Shown here: piece by piece, positions 33,138 to 44,525 of the stretch
How the letters are laid out: each line of letters opens with the position of its first letter
Position numbering within the stretch: the stretch's first letter is position 1
Origin: Lunularia cruciata
Lineage: Eukaryota > Streptophyta > Marchantiopsida > Lunulariales > Lunulariaceae
Reading direction: 5' to 3'
DNA length: 64,000 bases
Assembly: GCA_948567375.1 (NCBI GenBank)
Contig: OX419757.1
Location: forward strand, 18,414,001 to 18,478,000
The notes under the pieces: generated by a model
The model's input: the letters and a program-made list of their open reading frames with translations, nothing else
The model's database searches: none
Told to the model about the DNA's origin: nothing
Made by a program: the position numbers and the translations under genes

Positions 33138-33289
33138 TTTTACCTATTTGGTCTTCACATCCTTCGTGTTTTCTACGCGGTTCGCCCTTTTCTCCCCTAA
33201 TATGTACTAATATATACGAGCAAACTCACTTGCTAAAGAAGTTCAACACGCAAGGTGCAGCACCTCGAACGTATCTTGTTTTCTCCCGC

Positions 33290-33562
33290 ATGCCTTTCTA
33301 TCCAGATTGCGTTGAACCGAAGAACGAGAAGAAAGAGAACGAGAAAGACAAAGATGTTGTCTTGTGGGTTCCGATATGTTGTTCGGAGTGTGAGGAAAGA
33401 ATTAAGGTACCGGTGAAGGAAATGCAGGGAGTTGAGTCAGGAGACTGCAACTGGATCAAGAACAAGGTAACCATCTCCGGAAAGGCGTTGGACGCCCTGG
33501 CCATCATGCTCAAGTGCCAAGATATCTTCCGCAAAACTCAGATGTGGAACGACGATTCGTGA
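33290..33562 (+). CDS. Small heavy-metal-associated (HMA) domain protein
   Basis: 90 codons from ATG 33290, chosen because it is the first ATG after the LINE C1 tail; the frame is open further upstream. A Lys/Glu-rich lead (NEKKENEKDKD) precedes an HMA fold: VVLWVPICCSECEERIKVPV (the CxxC metal site within CCSEC), then GVESGDCNWIKNKVTISGKA and a final helix. HMA proteins bind Cu/Zn/Cd-type ions or act as adaptors. GC content and codon use look unlike the flanking repeats. The 5' part may be missing: the related gene at 50217-51204 has a long acidic N-terminus. It may be a later exon or a truncated gene. Confidence 0.6.
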   Translation: MPFYPDCVEPKNEKKENEKDKDVVLWVPICCSECEERIKVPVKEMQGVESGDCNWIKNKVTISGKALDALAIMLKCQDIFRKTQMWNDDS

Positions 33563-35254
33563 TGGATGAGACGAATATTCATGTGAAATCTACTTAGTCA
33601 ATTGCCGCTTACATCAATTTGCTTAGAGATAAAGTTTATGAGGGAGTGGCCAGAGGATCAACTCTGCTGATTCGAGACGGTCGAAATTTCTCTCCGGTTG
33701 TAGAAGATCGATATAAGTCTCGAGAGGTGACGACGTTGTGTACAGGAGTGGGGACCTCCCAGTGTGATCCTGACTGTAATCTCAGTATGACTTAGAGCAG
33801 CAGCTTCGAATCAAGTCAACGGTGCGATTGCAAAGCCTTTGTAGCTAGTGTAGATTCTATCGTCCACTCGCAGGACCTCCGAGAAGTACTTCATGCCAAC
33901 AACCAGGCACTCAAGATATTTCAATGCCTGAGGGCTAGGCCATGCCCGCTGTGACTAGTTTCGGCTGGTTTCCATGTAGGTCAATTTCAACATCAGATTT
34001 GCATAAAAACGTTTAGGAGCAACAGTTTATACAGAATTTCGCAATCCGTCAAAGCTAGGAGTCCGCTGCTAGATTAGCCGGCGATGACAATGGCCCCTCT
34101 GGTAAAGCCTTGGAGACAATTCATTCGTGGGGCGAGAGTGCATCATCGCCAACTGGTACCAGATGCTCCTGTGGGTGGATCTACGAGCGGTTCAGTTTGA
34201 TCGTCGGCTTCGAGATCTAGATTGCAGTCGTGGACCACCGCAGCTATCCAGGTGCTCTTACACGAGGATGTAGGCAGCCAATAGCTAGTGGACGGGCGAA
34301 TTCTACCATATCCTTCCTGTCTGTTACTTGATGCCGAGGCCCTGTCGCATTCAACCTCGTTTCCTGGTATGAATCACTCGCCTGATAATTCAACCGTGAA
34401 ACATTGGCTACATAGGCAACTAGTAATTCTACCCCGGTGAATCCATCCTTTTAGGAGTCTGGCGCGGCCATCACTCGTCTCGTAGCCCGGTCGTATATTT
34501 GTAAAATATCATCAGCATGATCACCTTTATGAGCGATTCTTTCGGCCGGTTTCGTCTCTCACTCGAAATTGAATGTGTTTCCATAGGTGGGTTACATCTT
34601 TTGCGTATCAAAATAGGAGCTTTATTCCACGCGTACCATGTTGCAATCAGTCCCCATATTCGGCAGTTATGTCTACCGTTTTCTTGAAGCGATCAGTCTC
34701 GGGTATGCACAACAATATTTTCAGCACTCTCATACTTTCATAGCTTCTACTTGGACCGGAATCAAGTGGCACATGATATCTGGATCGTTCCTAGAATTAT
34801 AAATTGCTGTAGGCATAGATCCCTTGTCTCCAGCACATGTCTGCCCCCGTAACGTAGCCGACGTGCAGCAGTATTACGGGGCAGCAGGCACGCGAATTGG
34901 GGAATGGGGCATGTACAGGGAACTTTGCCATTGGCGTAGGACGGGTGAACCAGAGTAAGAGACCAAGGACAGCATCTGCGGTTCAACGATCAATGTGTGT
35001 TGATCGTCTTTTAATTGATTGCGCTTTTGTGGGATTCAACTGAGTTCTACTTCTTTGGGTCGATTATCCTTGAATTAAGCGGTGTTGCTCATGAGAAAGC
35101 TCGTGCGAGGACCTCATTGTGATCCGTCCCCATACCGATGAAGACCGCTTGAAAGCAAACCTGAAGCGCCTATAATATCATCAACCCTACGACCCTACCA
35201 AGAAATCTCCTTGTGATGATTCGCATTTTGTCACATGTAGTAATGAACAAATTT
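33563..35254. other. Unassigned GC-richer DNA
   Basis: Composition shifts from the AT-rich repeats to roughly balanced. No ORF longer than about 75 codons and no recognisable domain. The start is probably the 3' UTR of the HMA ORF. Confidence 0.35.
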
Positions 35255-35325
35255 ACCTCTTATGTTTCATCCTTGTAGGGCTTGATGGGGTCTTCCCATC
35301 CTTCTTGTTATTCTACGCGGTCGCC
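35255..35325 (+). mobile_element. 3' tail of LINE family C (C6), about 70 bp
   Basis: Contains the second conserved hairpin (35284-35300, GATGGG gtctt CCCATC) and the terminal GCGGTCGCC ending at 35325. The first hairpin is missing. An extreme 5' truncation. Confidence 0.72.
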
Positions 35326-35880
35326 TTGCTCTGTAATGAACAAGGAGGAGGCCCAAGTGTCAAGATCAAGACTTTAAAAGGTGTATGTAGAATGAGATAT
35401 ATCAGAGAAAACACACAATAAACAACTTACCTTGAGATCTAGTGGGAGTCCAACCCCATCAACAATACAATATAACCTACTAAACGAGTCAAAGCCACGT
35501 CTGTATTAATCTCATCACTGACATGTTCAAGTTTCTCGTTGCAGGGTTAGTTGTGACCTCAAGCACTATTTGACTGTTGGACATAGACATAAACCTTGAG
35601 ACTCTGAGATACAAGAGGAAATACAGTGTCACTATGAAATGGTGAAAAATCCCATGATAATTCGTGGTGGGTTGCCTGCCGGTGTATGTATGTATCTTTT
35701 AAGATATCCATGTACTCTAGTTAGAAGAAGTATGGAGGGGGTTTGACTCTCCTAACTGGATGGAATCTACGATCCCATTTCATATCAATCAATTTGAGTT
35801 TATTTGGCTTGGATCATCGACATCCACAGTGCAGCCTGCAGCAGATGGACACAGACACGTGAGTTTCTTGCAGATAACGT

Positions 35881-35936
35881 CATCTCTTGCTTGATTAGTT
35901 GGAATGTCCACATTCCAACTAATCAAGCAAGAGATG
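35881..35936. repeat. Perfect 27-bp palindrome with a 2-base centre
   Basis: Arm 1 is 35881-35907 (catctcttgcttgattagtt...), the centre is cc, arm 2 is 35910-35936. All 27 pairs match, and the flanking bases do not. Confidence 0.92.
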
Positions 35937-36777
35937 GTAGTTAGTCAGTTATATCCACGATTGGTTTGTCTTCAAAGGTAAGTGGCGAACCCACAAAACC
36001 TAGCAACCATATGCATGGTGAATATGAATATTGGCAGCGACGCGGTTGATTGAGAGGTAGAAACTTTAATAGGAAGTGACGTCTTCTAAGTTTTTCTTTT
36101 CGTTGTATCCATGGTCTACTGATCCAGTGGCTTTGATTGAGAGTAAGTGAAGTCAAATAGTTATGATGGTGACGTCAAAGACATGAACCACAGCCCACGA
36201 GCAGTCCTTTGGACATGATGAAACAAAAGGATCCCACTAAAATGCCGAGGTTCAACTTTCCTGTTACCCTTCAGAGACAGTGCCTCCAGTCATGTGGATG
36301 TGAATAATCTTCGAAACGTTTGATCACCTTACGGTTGTCGTCTAATCAGTCCTCAGGAAGCTAATATACTGACACTTCGTTCCTGAGCATGATGGGGAAA
36401 ATGGTAGAAAAGGAATATGAAAATGCTGGATGGACCTTATCGGTGCCCTTGCTCAATTAGAAGTCTTTTAACTTTCTTTTCTACGTGGGTGCTAGTGTGA
36501 GTAGGAGTCAGAAGTTCGTTATCCGATCATGATGAGGTATCATGCCTTCCTGGTAGAATCTGCTCATGTTCTTCCAAGATTTTGCTTTGTCCCTCATGAA
36601 TACGGTAGTGGGGGTATAAAGAACTAATATTAATGACCTAGGGATGCCCAAACGTCGTAAGCAACAGTCTTTGGCAGGTCGTAGCTTGTTCAACATGAAT
36701 GCTCTTGTCTGTTTCGGCGTGCAGCGAATTTCAAATCTGGATATATGTTCGCTTGAGCGGAACATGAACATGATGGC

Positions 36778-36826
36778 CAATCACGGTGGCTGGCACCTCT
36801 ACTTGCTGTGCCAGCCACTGTGATTG
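36778..36826. repeat. 19-bp hairpin, 18 pairs plus one G-U
   Basis: Arms 36778-36796 (caatcacggtggctggcac) and 36808-36826, with an 11-base loop. A smaller stem (atgttcgc / gcggaacat, one bulge) lies just upstream at about 36745-36766. Confidence 0.85.
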
Positions 36827-37470
36827 ACAAAATTCGCCTAATTCTCAGCACTTCTTCGCTAGCTTCATGATCATGGAATCTTTAAGTAGCCGGGTTCCTC
36901 CGTCCACATGTCTTCAATGACACAACGTATTAGTCTCCAAACTTCCATGAATAAAGTTAGTTGGTGTAGTTGACCTAGGAGAGAAGGTGATAGGGTCGAA
37001 AAGACAAAGGATGTGAAGACCCCATCAAGTCGAACGGGGAGAGACCAAAAAGGTAAAATGGGGCTAAGCCCCAATAGAGTCTATATGAGAAATTTGACTG
37101 ACCGCACCTAAGATATCCAAGCTATGCAAGTCTAAAAGTCTACATACAAATGGAGCATCCAAAGAAATATCACCTAATGTGATTGCTCCCTATGGATTAC
37201 GCCAACCATTGCACTTTATAGAACAATGGATACACGTTGTCTAAAATATGCTATAAAATATGAGAGTGAGAGTGGTACAGCTTGGCACCTAACATGATAA
37301 GCTCTCATGCACTCCTTGACAAATATGTCAAATGCCGTGTCCATCGCTCCATATAACTCTAACGCTAGAGGAACAAAGAGGTGACCTCGCTACATGGAGA
37401 CCTTGCGACCTGTTGCTGCACTCGCTGCCCATCCAGGGGGATGGGTAATCACTCCCTCCAAAATTGTATC

Positions 37471-37767
37471 TCATGTATGGTCCGTAACCACAACATCCGC
37501 TACTATCACCTGATCATCTTGGACCAAGTATAATTCTCCCCTGACACGTGTCATCTGCAAAGCATACAAACGCTCCTTCCAAACCAAGTATCCACTCTCT
37601 TGTGCCATAGCAAACACTATGTCCCTAATGGCATCATGGGTAGTTATCCTCTGTCTTCCAAAAGGACATTGTGTCATGTGGACCGCTGCTGCATCTAGTG
37701 TAGAACCACACTCACAAGTGAGTAATGAAGATGCAGATGGGTGGACCAAACCTAGGCGAAACCTCAT
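37471..37767 (-). pseudogene. C2 zinc motif and RLE-like domain
   Basis: The 98-codon piece reads CECGSTLDAAAVHMTQCPFG, then THDAIRDIVFAMAQESGYLV, then ELYLVQDDQVIVADVVVTD. The motif order is the same as in C3. A frameshift follows. Confidence 0.72.
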
Positions 37768-38062
37768 AGTTGTAGAGAAAGTAGCTGGTATGAAGTCAAA
37801 ATGCCCTAATGCACGGCCAAGCTAGGATCCAAGAGCATGCACCCTTGTTGGAGCAAGAGCGAAGACATGCTCTAGTAGCATGAGGAATGGATAAGTTGAC
37901 TAAGAGAGAGTGTAGCGTATGCTCACATTGTCGTTCCATCAAGGAAGATTGTAAACCTCTAGTCCAATCTGATGATAGTGAAGCAAAAGGTGGAAAATCC
38001 TCTTGTGCCCGTGGGGATAGACTATCTCTTGTCTGCCATAATAACATCTGGAGAGAAAAGAA

Positions 38063-39030
38063 TCAATGGTCCACCTTTGTCACATAAGTCTCCAAAAACG
38101 GCCTATCAGCAACCACAAAACGAGGGGAAAATAGGGGTGTCGAGAGAGCACAACTACCCTTAAATGCTATAGGTGTCATCTCCTCCATAGATAGCAAGCC
38201 AACCCCACCACATGAGATTGACAGAGCCATTTGTTGATATGCCAAATCCCATGTCACACACTCAAATGTTCCTGGTCCAATAATATCACCAAAGACTCCC
38301 ATAATCCTCCTATCAAATGCTCCTAGATGTGATAGGAAGGATGGTGAGGGGGGAACTATACTAATGAGATAGGATGGTGGACGAGCAATACTGGAAGAGA
38401 GCACACCAAATGTCACCTATAGATCTCCTAGTTATGGAAGGTCATCCACATAGAAAACATCCTTTGCAAGGGTCTTGTCTAAAAAGCGTGTGACAGAACC
38501 CTTAGATCCTATTGGCACTCCAAGAACACGAAGTCCATATGTGAATGTGTTTACACCCCTCTTGAAGCTCAAGGTGGGGAGAGATACCTAAAGGGGACCA
38601 TGCCTTGCACTTTGACACCTTGACTTTCAAGCCTACCACATGTAGCTCGGTAGTCAAATAGTCAAAGGCCTACCTAATCTAATCTACAAGACCTACAATT
38701 TGTGTATTATCTACCAAAGAAGGAAGTACACAACCTCCCATGGCCAAAGTAGTAGATAGGAGAGCTCTAAAGTGAGCCATGACAAATAAAGCCCTCCCCC
38801 AAAGGATCTCCCTAATGTGTACCAATAGTTGACTCCAAGATGGTGACTCTCTCCTATGAAACACAGTGCTAGTAGTAAAAAGAAGCAAGAGAGCCATAAA
38901 GTGACCACACAAAAGGTATGAGACTCCCCAAGGATCCACGAACCTCCATGAGCTCTCTAAAGATGGATGCCCATGAGAGATGTTACTAAAATTGTTCTCA
39001 ACATCCACCTGTAGGATGACCCACTCCATA
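38063..39030 (-). pseudogene. C2 reverse transcriptase
   Basis: Pieces 39029-38679 (VDVENNFSNIS, GRALFVMAHFRALL, SLVDNTQIVG) and 38416-38063 (FDRRIMGVFGDIIGPGTFE). The catalytic box reads VDN, so the second Asp is lost relative to VDD of C1. Stops and frameshifts lie between the pieces. Confidence 0.75.
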
Positions 39031-39959
39031 TGGATATCAAGGAGTACTAATGCCTAGAAATATAGCCTCACATCCTCCAGGTGTAGCTACTCCAAACTGA
39101 TGTTGACTAAGGTGTTGTCTAAAGTGAGAATGATGCTAAAGGACAATAGTATGATTGACCAAACACTAAAAGATCTCTCCAATAGCAACCTGTCTAATGT
39201 TCCTTGTGTCCTTCTCCATCACGAGCAGTCAACTAGCACCTAACACCCGACTAACAAACATAGGTATATCTACTCTCACTATTGTTACAGTCACCTTAAA
39301 CAACTTGGTAAAACCACTAAAAGGATTATCTACCTAGAAGCAATCTCTAAGGTGCTCATAAACCATCTCTAACAAGCCTCCGGAGGAAAGGCAAGGGGCA
39401 GTGCACAATGCTTGTGCAGATAGTGACTTATCAAGACATAAAGGGTGCTAATGTTGATAATCTAAGACCTCTACTATTATAGGATGTAGTGAGTATATGG
39501 AAAGATAGTCTCATTAGTAGGGCTCACCATAAACAAAGGGTGTAGCACTTGTGCTGCTCTACTAAACTCCCTTGCTTGACCCAATGTCCTACATCATCAT
39601 AATCGAGTATACTCTTAAGTATTTATGGTGATGCTTGTCTCCTAAATCATGTAGCTTTAGCAGACTACCTCTTGAAGGGTTGCCCAATTCTCCACTCAGA
39701 ATCTATGAAATTAACAGCCACCTCTCTATGCCCCGCACATCCTCCTCTAACATAACGAAAACACCATCAAGGGAATAAGAGAAATAAGAACCATGCTAAC
39801 TCATCCAAGGGATCATGTGCCAAACGATCAAGTGGTAGGCAAAAAACCTGTCTAGCCTCATCATTGAGTGTGCGGGGTAGCCTATGGAATAGACGTGGAT
39901 ATGGAAAACTAGTCTCAAATAACTCCAAAATGCAACCCGCCTAAGAAACTAAATACTCA

Positions 39960-40215
39960 CACGACTCTATCAATATCTTTATTACTATTAACAAAGGGAT
40001 AGAAGAAGCATGCATCATAGTGAACTTCCAAAGTGTCATTGTTGTAGATGTTGTCGCTCGTCGCACGAAGGTATCCCAAGTGGTCTAATCATAGTCCTTG
40101 AGCATCTTTCACACATGAATCTTTATCCCTCGTGAGGTAAAACGTCTATTACAAGTCGAGCATGGTGTATCCCGAGCCAATCTAGACGATCACACATGGG
40201 AAGGTGTAACTATAA
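39960..40215 (-). pseudogene. C2 N-terminal zinc-finger remnant
   Basis: On the minus strand, LTRGIKIHV followed by KMLKDYD and RRATTSTTMTLWKF parallels C1 30080-30160. The finger Cys residues are not clear. Confidence 0.45.
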
Positions 40216-40290
40216 CTAGCACAAAAATAATGATAATAATACATGATACTCTCCCTATATCTATAAAATTATAATCCCTCACCTCCCTAA

Positions 40291-40807
40291 TCACTTAAAA
40301 AAAAAAGAAATTTCCTCAACTTAAAAAATTAATATTTTTTATATTTTTTATTTTTAAAATTAAAAAATTTAATCACCGTGAAACTTAATCATGAAAATCA
40401 AAAAATTAAATATAAAAATTCCAAACTCATCCCTTCGTTAAAATTAAAAGACCACTAGCTCTAAATTCTTTTATAAATTTTTTAAAATACTCATAATTTT
40501 CTATTCAATTTTCTATAATTTTCAATCTAAATAACTCTAAACTCCTTTTTTCTAAACTAAAAATACTTTTAATTTTCTGTTCAATTTTCCCTCATTTTCA
40601 ATCTAAATACCAATAAACCAATTGAATCTACTGTTCAATCAAATGCTAAATGCAAAAAAACACTCAAAGTAAGAATATGTCTTCTCATGTCTCTCCCTCT
40701 CCTACCCCGTCTCCACGCTCTCCCGCAACTCCCTCCATCATGATGTGAACTTAAACATACCGGATTGACCGTCGGACAGTGCTTCTGAAACTTGCCGAAC
40801 AGGCACC
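40291..40807. other. Very AT-rich spacer
   Basis: 40300-40640 is dominated by A and T homopolymer-like runs (attttttatatttttt). No ORF of note. It may be the decayed 5' leader of C2 or ordinary AT-rich spacer. Confidence 0.4.
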
Positions 40808-41175
40808 ATTCCATTGCTCTACAGAGGGCAGTGGCTGGTACAATCCATAGGAGAGCAATCACATTTGGTGATGTTTCTTCGGATGCTCCAGTTGTGTGTA
40901 GATAGTACGACTTGCATAGCTCGGATATCTTAGGTGCGGTAGTGTAGATTTCTCATACCAAACTCTATTGGGGCTTAGTCCCATGTTACCTTTTTTTCTC
41001 TCCCTTGGATGCTCCAGTTGTGTGTGACTTGCATAACTCGGATATCTTAGGTGCGGTAGGGCAGATTTCTCATACAAAACTCTATTGGGACTTAGCCCCA
41101 TGTTCCCTATTTTTTTCTCTCCCTTGTAAGGCTTGATGGGGTCTTCCCATCCTTCATTTTTCCTACGCGGTCGCC
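40808..41175 (+). mobile_element. 3' end of LINE family C with a duplicated tail (C4)
   Basis: Begins with sequence matching C1 32941 onward (ccattgctctacag), includes two copies of the tail, and ends with GCGGTCGCC at 41175. Hairpins lie at 40969-40983 (G-U pair), 41086-41100 (one mismatch) and 41135-41151. Confidence 0.8.
40881..41124 (+). repeat. 126-bp tandem duplication in the C4 tail
   Basis: Units start at 40881 and 41007 with ggatgctccagttgtgtg. The second unit has small deletions. Confidence 0.85.
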
Positions 41176-43961
41176 TTTTTTCATTTGAGCTGAGTTAATG
41201 TTTGGAGGTAAGGGTTGCTTTACCTTTCTGCGGCGAAGTCTCACTTTTCTTGGCAATCTGTTGAACTAGGCGGAGTTCTGAAGCTAGCGATGCCGCTACA
41301 CGTACAGATGTGCTGTACAGTGTTTATGGTGGGTCCTGCTAACGTTCGCATCTACGTTGTCTTTTCTTTGAGTTGTACCCAGCTCAAGGGTCTTTCCGAG
41401 ACTGAATCGAATAGATAATGTACTTTGAGAAGAGGGATTCAATAATCAGGCCACTCCGTCGTAAAGTATTTTAAGTTGGTGGTCGGCGAGTTAGTCATAA
41501 TGGACGTCAAAGCTCTATTCCAAGTCAGCTTCCCACCTGATCATTACTGTCCCACGATGCATGACTTGCTCTGTTACCTGCTGATAGTATGTGGACAAAT
41601 CTTTGGGTTTCTCTCGATGAACATGTTAGACCGGACATTTTGCTGGTGAAAGTGGGACTCTCTCCGTTACATCTGCAGAAGCCTGATCCGCTCTTTCATT
41701 TTGGTGGACGCGTGCAACAACGATAGCGTTTGATTCCAGGATTTTCAAGTGTTGATTTCACGGCCTACTTCTTCCTCTTCCTCTCCTTTCTAAGATCAAG
41801 TAAATGAGACTCTTCCCAGAGAGATTTTAGCAGCGAGAGTCCTGCGGGAAAAGGTTAAACGGATTTGTGATTGAGCGCAGATTGTTTCCGATGCTAGGAC
41901 TGCAGATATAGACTGAGTAAAATTGAATTTGGACGTCATTGCGACTTGGACCATCACTGGTTCACTTAGAAAGATTTGATTCCAAAGATCAAGTCGAAAT
42001 CCCATCTTTCCCTAACAATTGACTAAAGCTACGGGATACCTTGATGTTTGTCTGTGGCACTGTGACCTGGGACATGCTTGCTCTCAAAGAGGCGAAGTGA
42101 AAAAGACTCGTTGGAACGGCGCTGGAGGTTGATCGTTGAAACTTATTACCGAATTTAGGCTGTGTATAGGTCCCCAAGTTAACGAGTAGAATAATGCGTG
42201 TGATTCTGCCATGTAGTGCTATGTACTCGTGCCTTATCAAAGCTTGAGCTGTGAGGTACAAACCCCATCCATCCTCTAACGAACTGGGTGATATTGCTAT
42301 GGATGTATAATGCTGTAAACATTGTCATGCACGATCCTCGACCCTGGTGCATGACTTCGATGCATATGGCTTATAAATGTGGACAAAGCTACGAGCTTCC
42401 AAGATGGGATTGCTTTGCAGTGGAGACGTCTACATAGAGTTCGACGACATTAAGGTGGTGATGATCATGAAGAAAGTGATTAGGTAGCAAGTTTCCCTTG
42501 CCTCATCGGAGAGAGCGATCCTTTCTGTCGTTTCTGGAACGTCAAATAATGACGTCGGTCACGGTTCAAATTGGAGCATCTGTTTGTACTACAAAATCAA
42601 TCGGCTTAATGGATAGTGTACTGTTTGCAGTAGACGAACAATCTTGCAGGCAACAGGAGATACCTCCACGACAAGTATTGGCTAGTGTCACGTGGACCAA
42701 GGTCAGTACAAGTTTGAATACACGCGCAGTGACTAGTGATTTCTTCGACAACTGAATATTTTTGCATTGAGGATAGAAGTTGACGTGCAGTCTCCCTCCT
42801 CACAGACCGTCAATTGTTAGGTCGTGAGGAGGAGATAAATCCCATCCTTTTCTGTCCTACCTATAAATCGCCAAGTTCTCTTCGTTTCATTAGTTTCAAA
42901 GCACCACAAATCGCCCGGTCTCTGATCGAGGAGGGAACCAAGATAGCGTCCATCGTAACCCCTCCTCATTCATTCACCACTTACATTCATCACTAAGATT
43001 CATCCCGTTTGCCAGATTTCAGTGTCTACCCTACAACATGTGATTGTCGAAAAGTGTGCACACGGCGACATACCTACTCTGCAGAATGTTACTTGTTCGT
43101 GTCATCTTTGAATTGCTTCCGGCGTAGAATACTGGAAGGATCAGTTGGTTGGGCTCTTTGACTTGTCCATGGTATATTTTTTGTGGGAATTGATGGCAGG
43201 AATCTATAATAACTTGACATGAGTACAAAACTTGTTGGCAATGCATGACTTCGATTCATATAGCGGTGCTCTATGAGTCGGAGAAGTGTAGACAAAAGTT
43301 GCTTCGATGGATTGCTACTAAGTTATCGATAGGACATTGGTAGTGAGGAATTGGTTCAGTAGAATCTTTCCTTTGGCTCAGAGTCACTTTAAGAACGCAA
43401 TCTAACATGCCATGACGGGGGACGCAAATGCAAATTGTCTTTAGAATCACGACATGAATTTCCTTCAAAGTAGTGGGAACACAGGCTCGACTGCTTGCCG
43501 CTTTAGGGAAGCAGGAGCAGTACCAAAGCACTCGAGTGCATTTACCTGATTACGAATACATCTTACTAGATTACCGTCGTTTGGTTCTCTCTCGTGTATA
43601 ACCTTTGCTGGGAACGACAGAAACCCGTGTGGGACATTCTTTGTTAAGCAAGTTCAGGTAGGAAGTGGTTTGACGAAGATGCAAGTTAGCGATATAGCAG
43701 CAGTGTCACATTTCAGCTTTAACATCAGAACGTCGCAGGACCAGAAGAACTCCAGGAGTCACAGTGCTACTGTCTTTGCGTTGACCGAGTCTTTCGTACC
43801 TTAACTCAACGATATTGTTGATGTGTCGGAGGCCCTTAGGGAATATGAGAGCTAGCAAATGTAGAGAATGTAGAGCTAGAAATCTTGCCAGCGCGAGGGA
43901 GTGTTGCCTTCTAGGAGTGCATACTCCTGAAAGAGTCTTGCAAGGGATCTATTAGCATGAG
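41176..43961. other. Unassigned GC-richer DNA
   Basis: No recognisable gene. A TATA-like motif (cctataaat, about 42859) precedes the 60-codon ORF 42814-42996 region without other support. A stem ctcctcac / gtgaggag lies at about 42799-42831. Segments near 42345 and 43243 share 'catgacttcgatNcatat', hinting at an old duplication. Confidence 0.3.
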
Positions 43962-43969
43962 TTATCACC
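43962..43969. repeat. Target-site duplication, left (hAT)
   Basis: gttatcac, identical to 47525-47532. Eight bases is the hallmark size for hAT. Confidence 0.95.
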
Positions 43970-43989
43970 AGGCCTGCTTATAATAGGCG
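43970..43989 (+). repeat. Left terminal inverted repeat (hAT)
   Basis: CAGGCCTGCTTATAATAGGC. Confidence 0.92.
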
Positions 43990-44078
43990 GGTAGGTTGCC
44001 GACGCTTAATTAACCAAATTAATTCTTGTGAGGCAAAATTAATTCTTGCGCACCATGGCAAAACCCCATTAAACTGCA

Positions 44079-44134
44079 TTAATCCCAAGCTTGAACTCCA
44101 GTGGCGTTAATCCCAAGCTTGAACTCCAGTGGCG
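44079..44134 (+). repeat. 28-bp tandem duplication inside hAT
   Basis: Two identical units (44079-44106 and 44107-44134) starting ttaatcccaagcttgaac. Confidence 0.92.
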
Positions 44135-44424
44135 TTAGGGAGATCCACTCGGCGAGCCAGGATTGCTCCCCCTCTTGCACAGAGCATGGGGTGCATAAGC
44201 TCTGCAACAGCTGCCAGCTGAATGAGAGGGTCTACCCAAGCAGCATGATTGAATTGCGAGCAAATAACCATATGAACACGAAGTGCTTTTTCAATCGAGG
44301 CAGGCTCAAGGCGCGCTAGCTCATCCTTCACAACTTTAGCACGGAGGCCACAACAACACGCATATGCCCTATTGTAGGCATGAGTACACTCCTCCACAAA
44401 TCCAGAACACTCACAAGGTTGCAT
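44107..44424 (-). other. Antisense 105-codon ORF inside hAT
   Basis: Cys-rich N-terminus (MQPCECSGFVEEC, ACCCGLRAK) and an Ala/Leu-rich remainder (LIQLAAVAELMHPMLCARGG). No known domain. Orientation is opposite to the transposase, so it is either captured host sequence or a chance frame. Confidence 0.3.
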
Positions 44425-44525
44425 TTGTTCGTGAAATTCATCAACTTGAGTGGCACAAGCGGGGTAAGGCCAGTACCTTCAGAACACTCCTCTTAGAAGA
44501 ATATCCCTGGTCTGATCAAAACTAT

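Larger units (their letters stand above)
29930..33187 (+). mobile_element. LINE family C, long copy C1
   Basis: About 3.3 kb with an N-terminal zinc-finger-like region, reverse transcriptase, a C/H zinc motif, an endonuclease-like domain, and a 3' tail ending GCGGTTCGCCC. There are no LTRs. Stops and frameshifts occur throughout. Its left end is set from similarity to C2 and is approximate. Domain order (C2H2-like, RT, zinc, RLE) resembles R2/NeSL-type non-LTR elements rather than plant L1. Confidence 0.78.
35326..36989. other. Unassigned DNA with two strong hairpins
   Basis: No gene recognised. It holds the palindrome at 35881-35936 and the hairpin at 36778-36826, each listed separately. 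Minus-strand ORFs (35941-36156, 36508-36780) show no known motif. Confidence 0.35.
36990..40290 (-). mobile_element. LINE family C, long copy C2
   Basis: The reverse-strand counterpart of C1, with matching segments from the 5' region (about 40290) to the 3' tail (hairpin 37059-37073, end near 36990). It lies inverted with respect to C1 across about 3.8 kb. The extreme terminus (GCGGTCGCC) has decayed here. Confidence 0.77.

Noticed and set aside
35881-35936. miRNA precursor
   Set aside because: A 2-base centre leaves no usable terminal loop, and a fully perfect stem of 27 bp is shorter than typical plant precursors.
42814-42996. Small gene with a TATA box at about 42859
   Set aside because: The TATA-like motif lies inside the ORF and no homology or codon signal supports translation.
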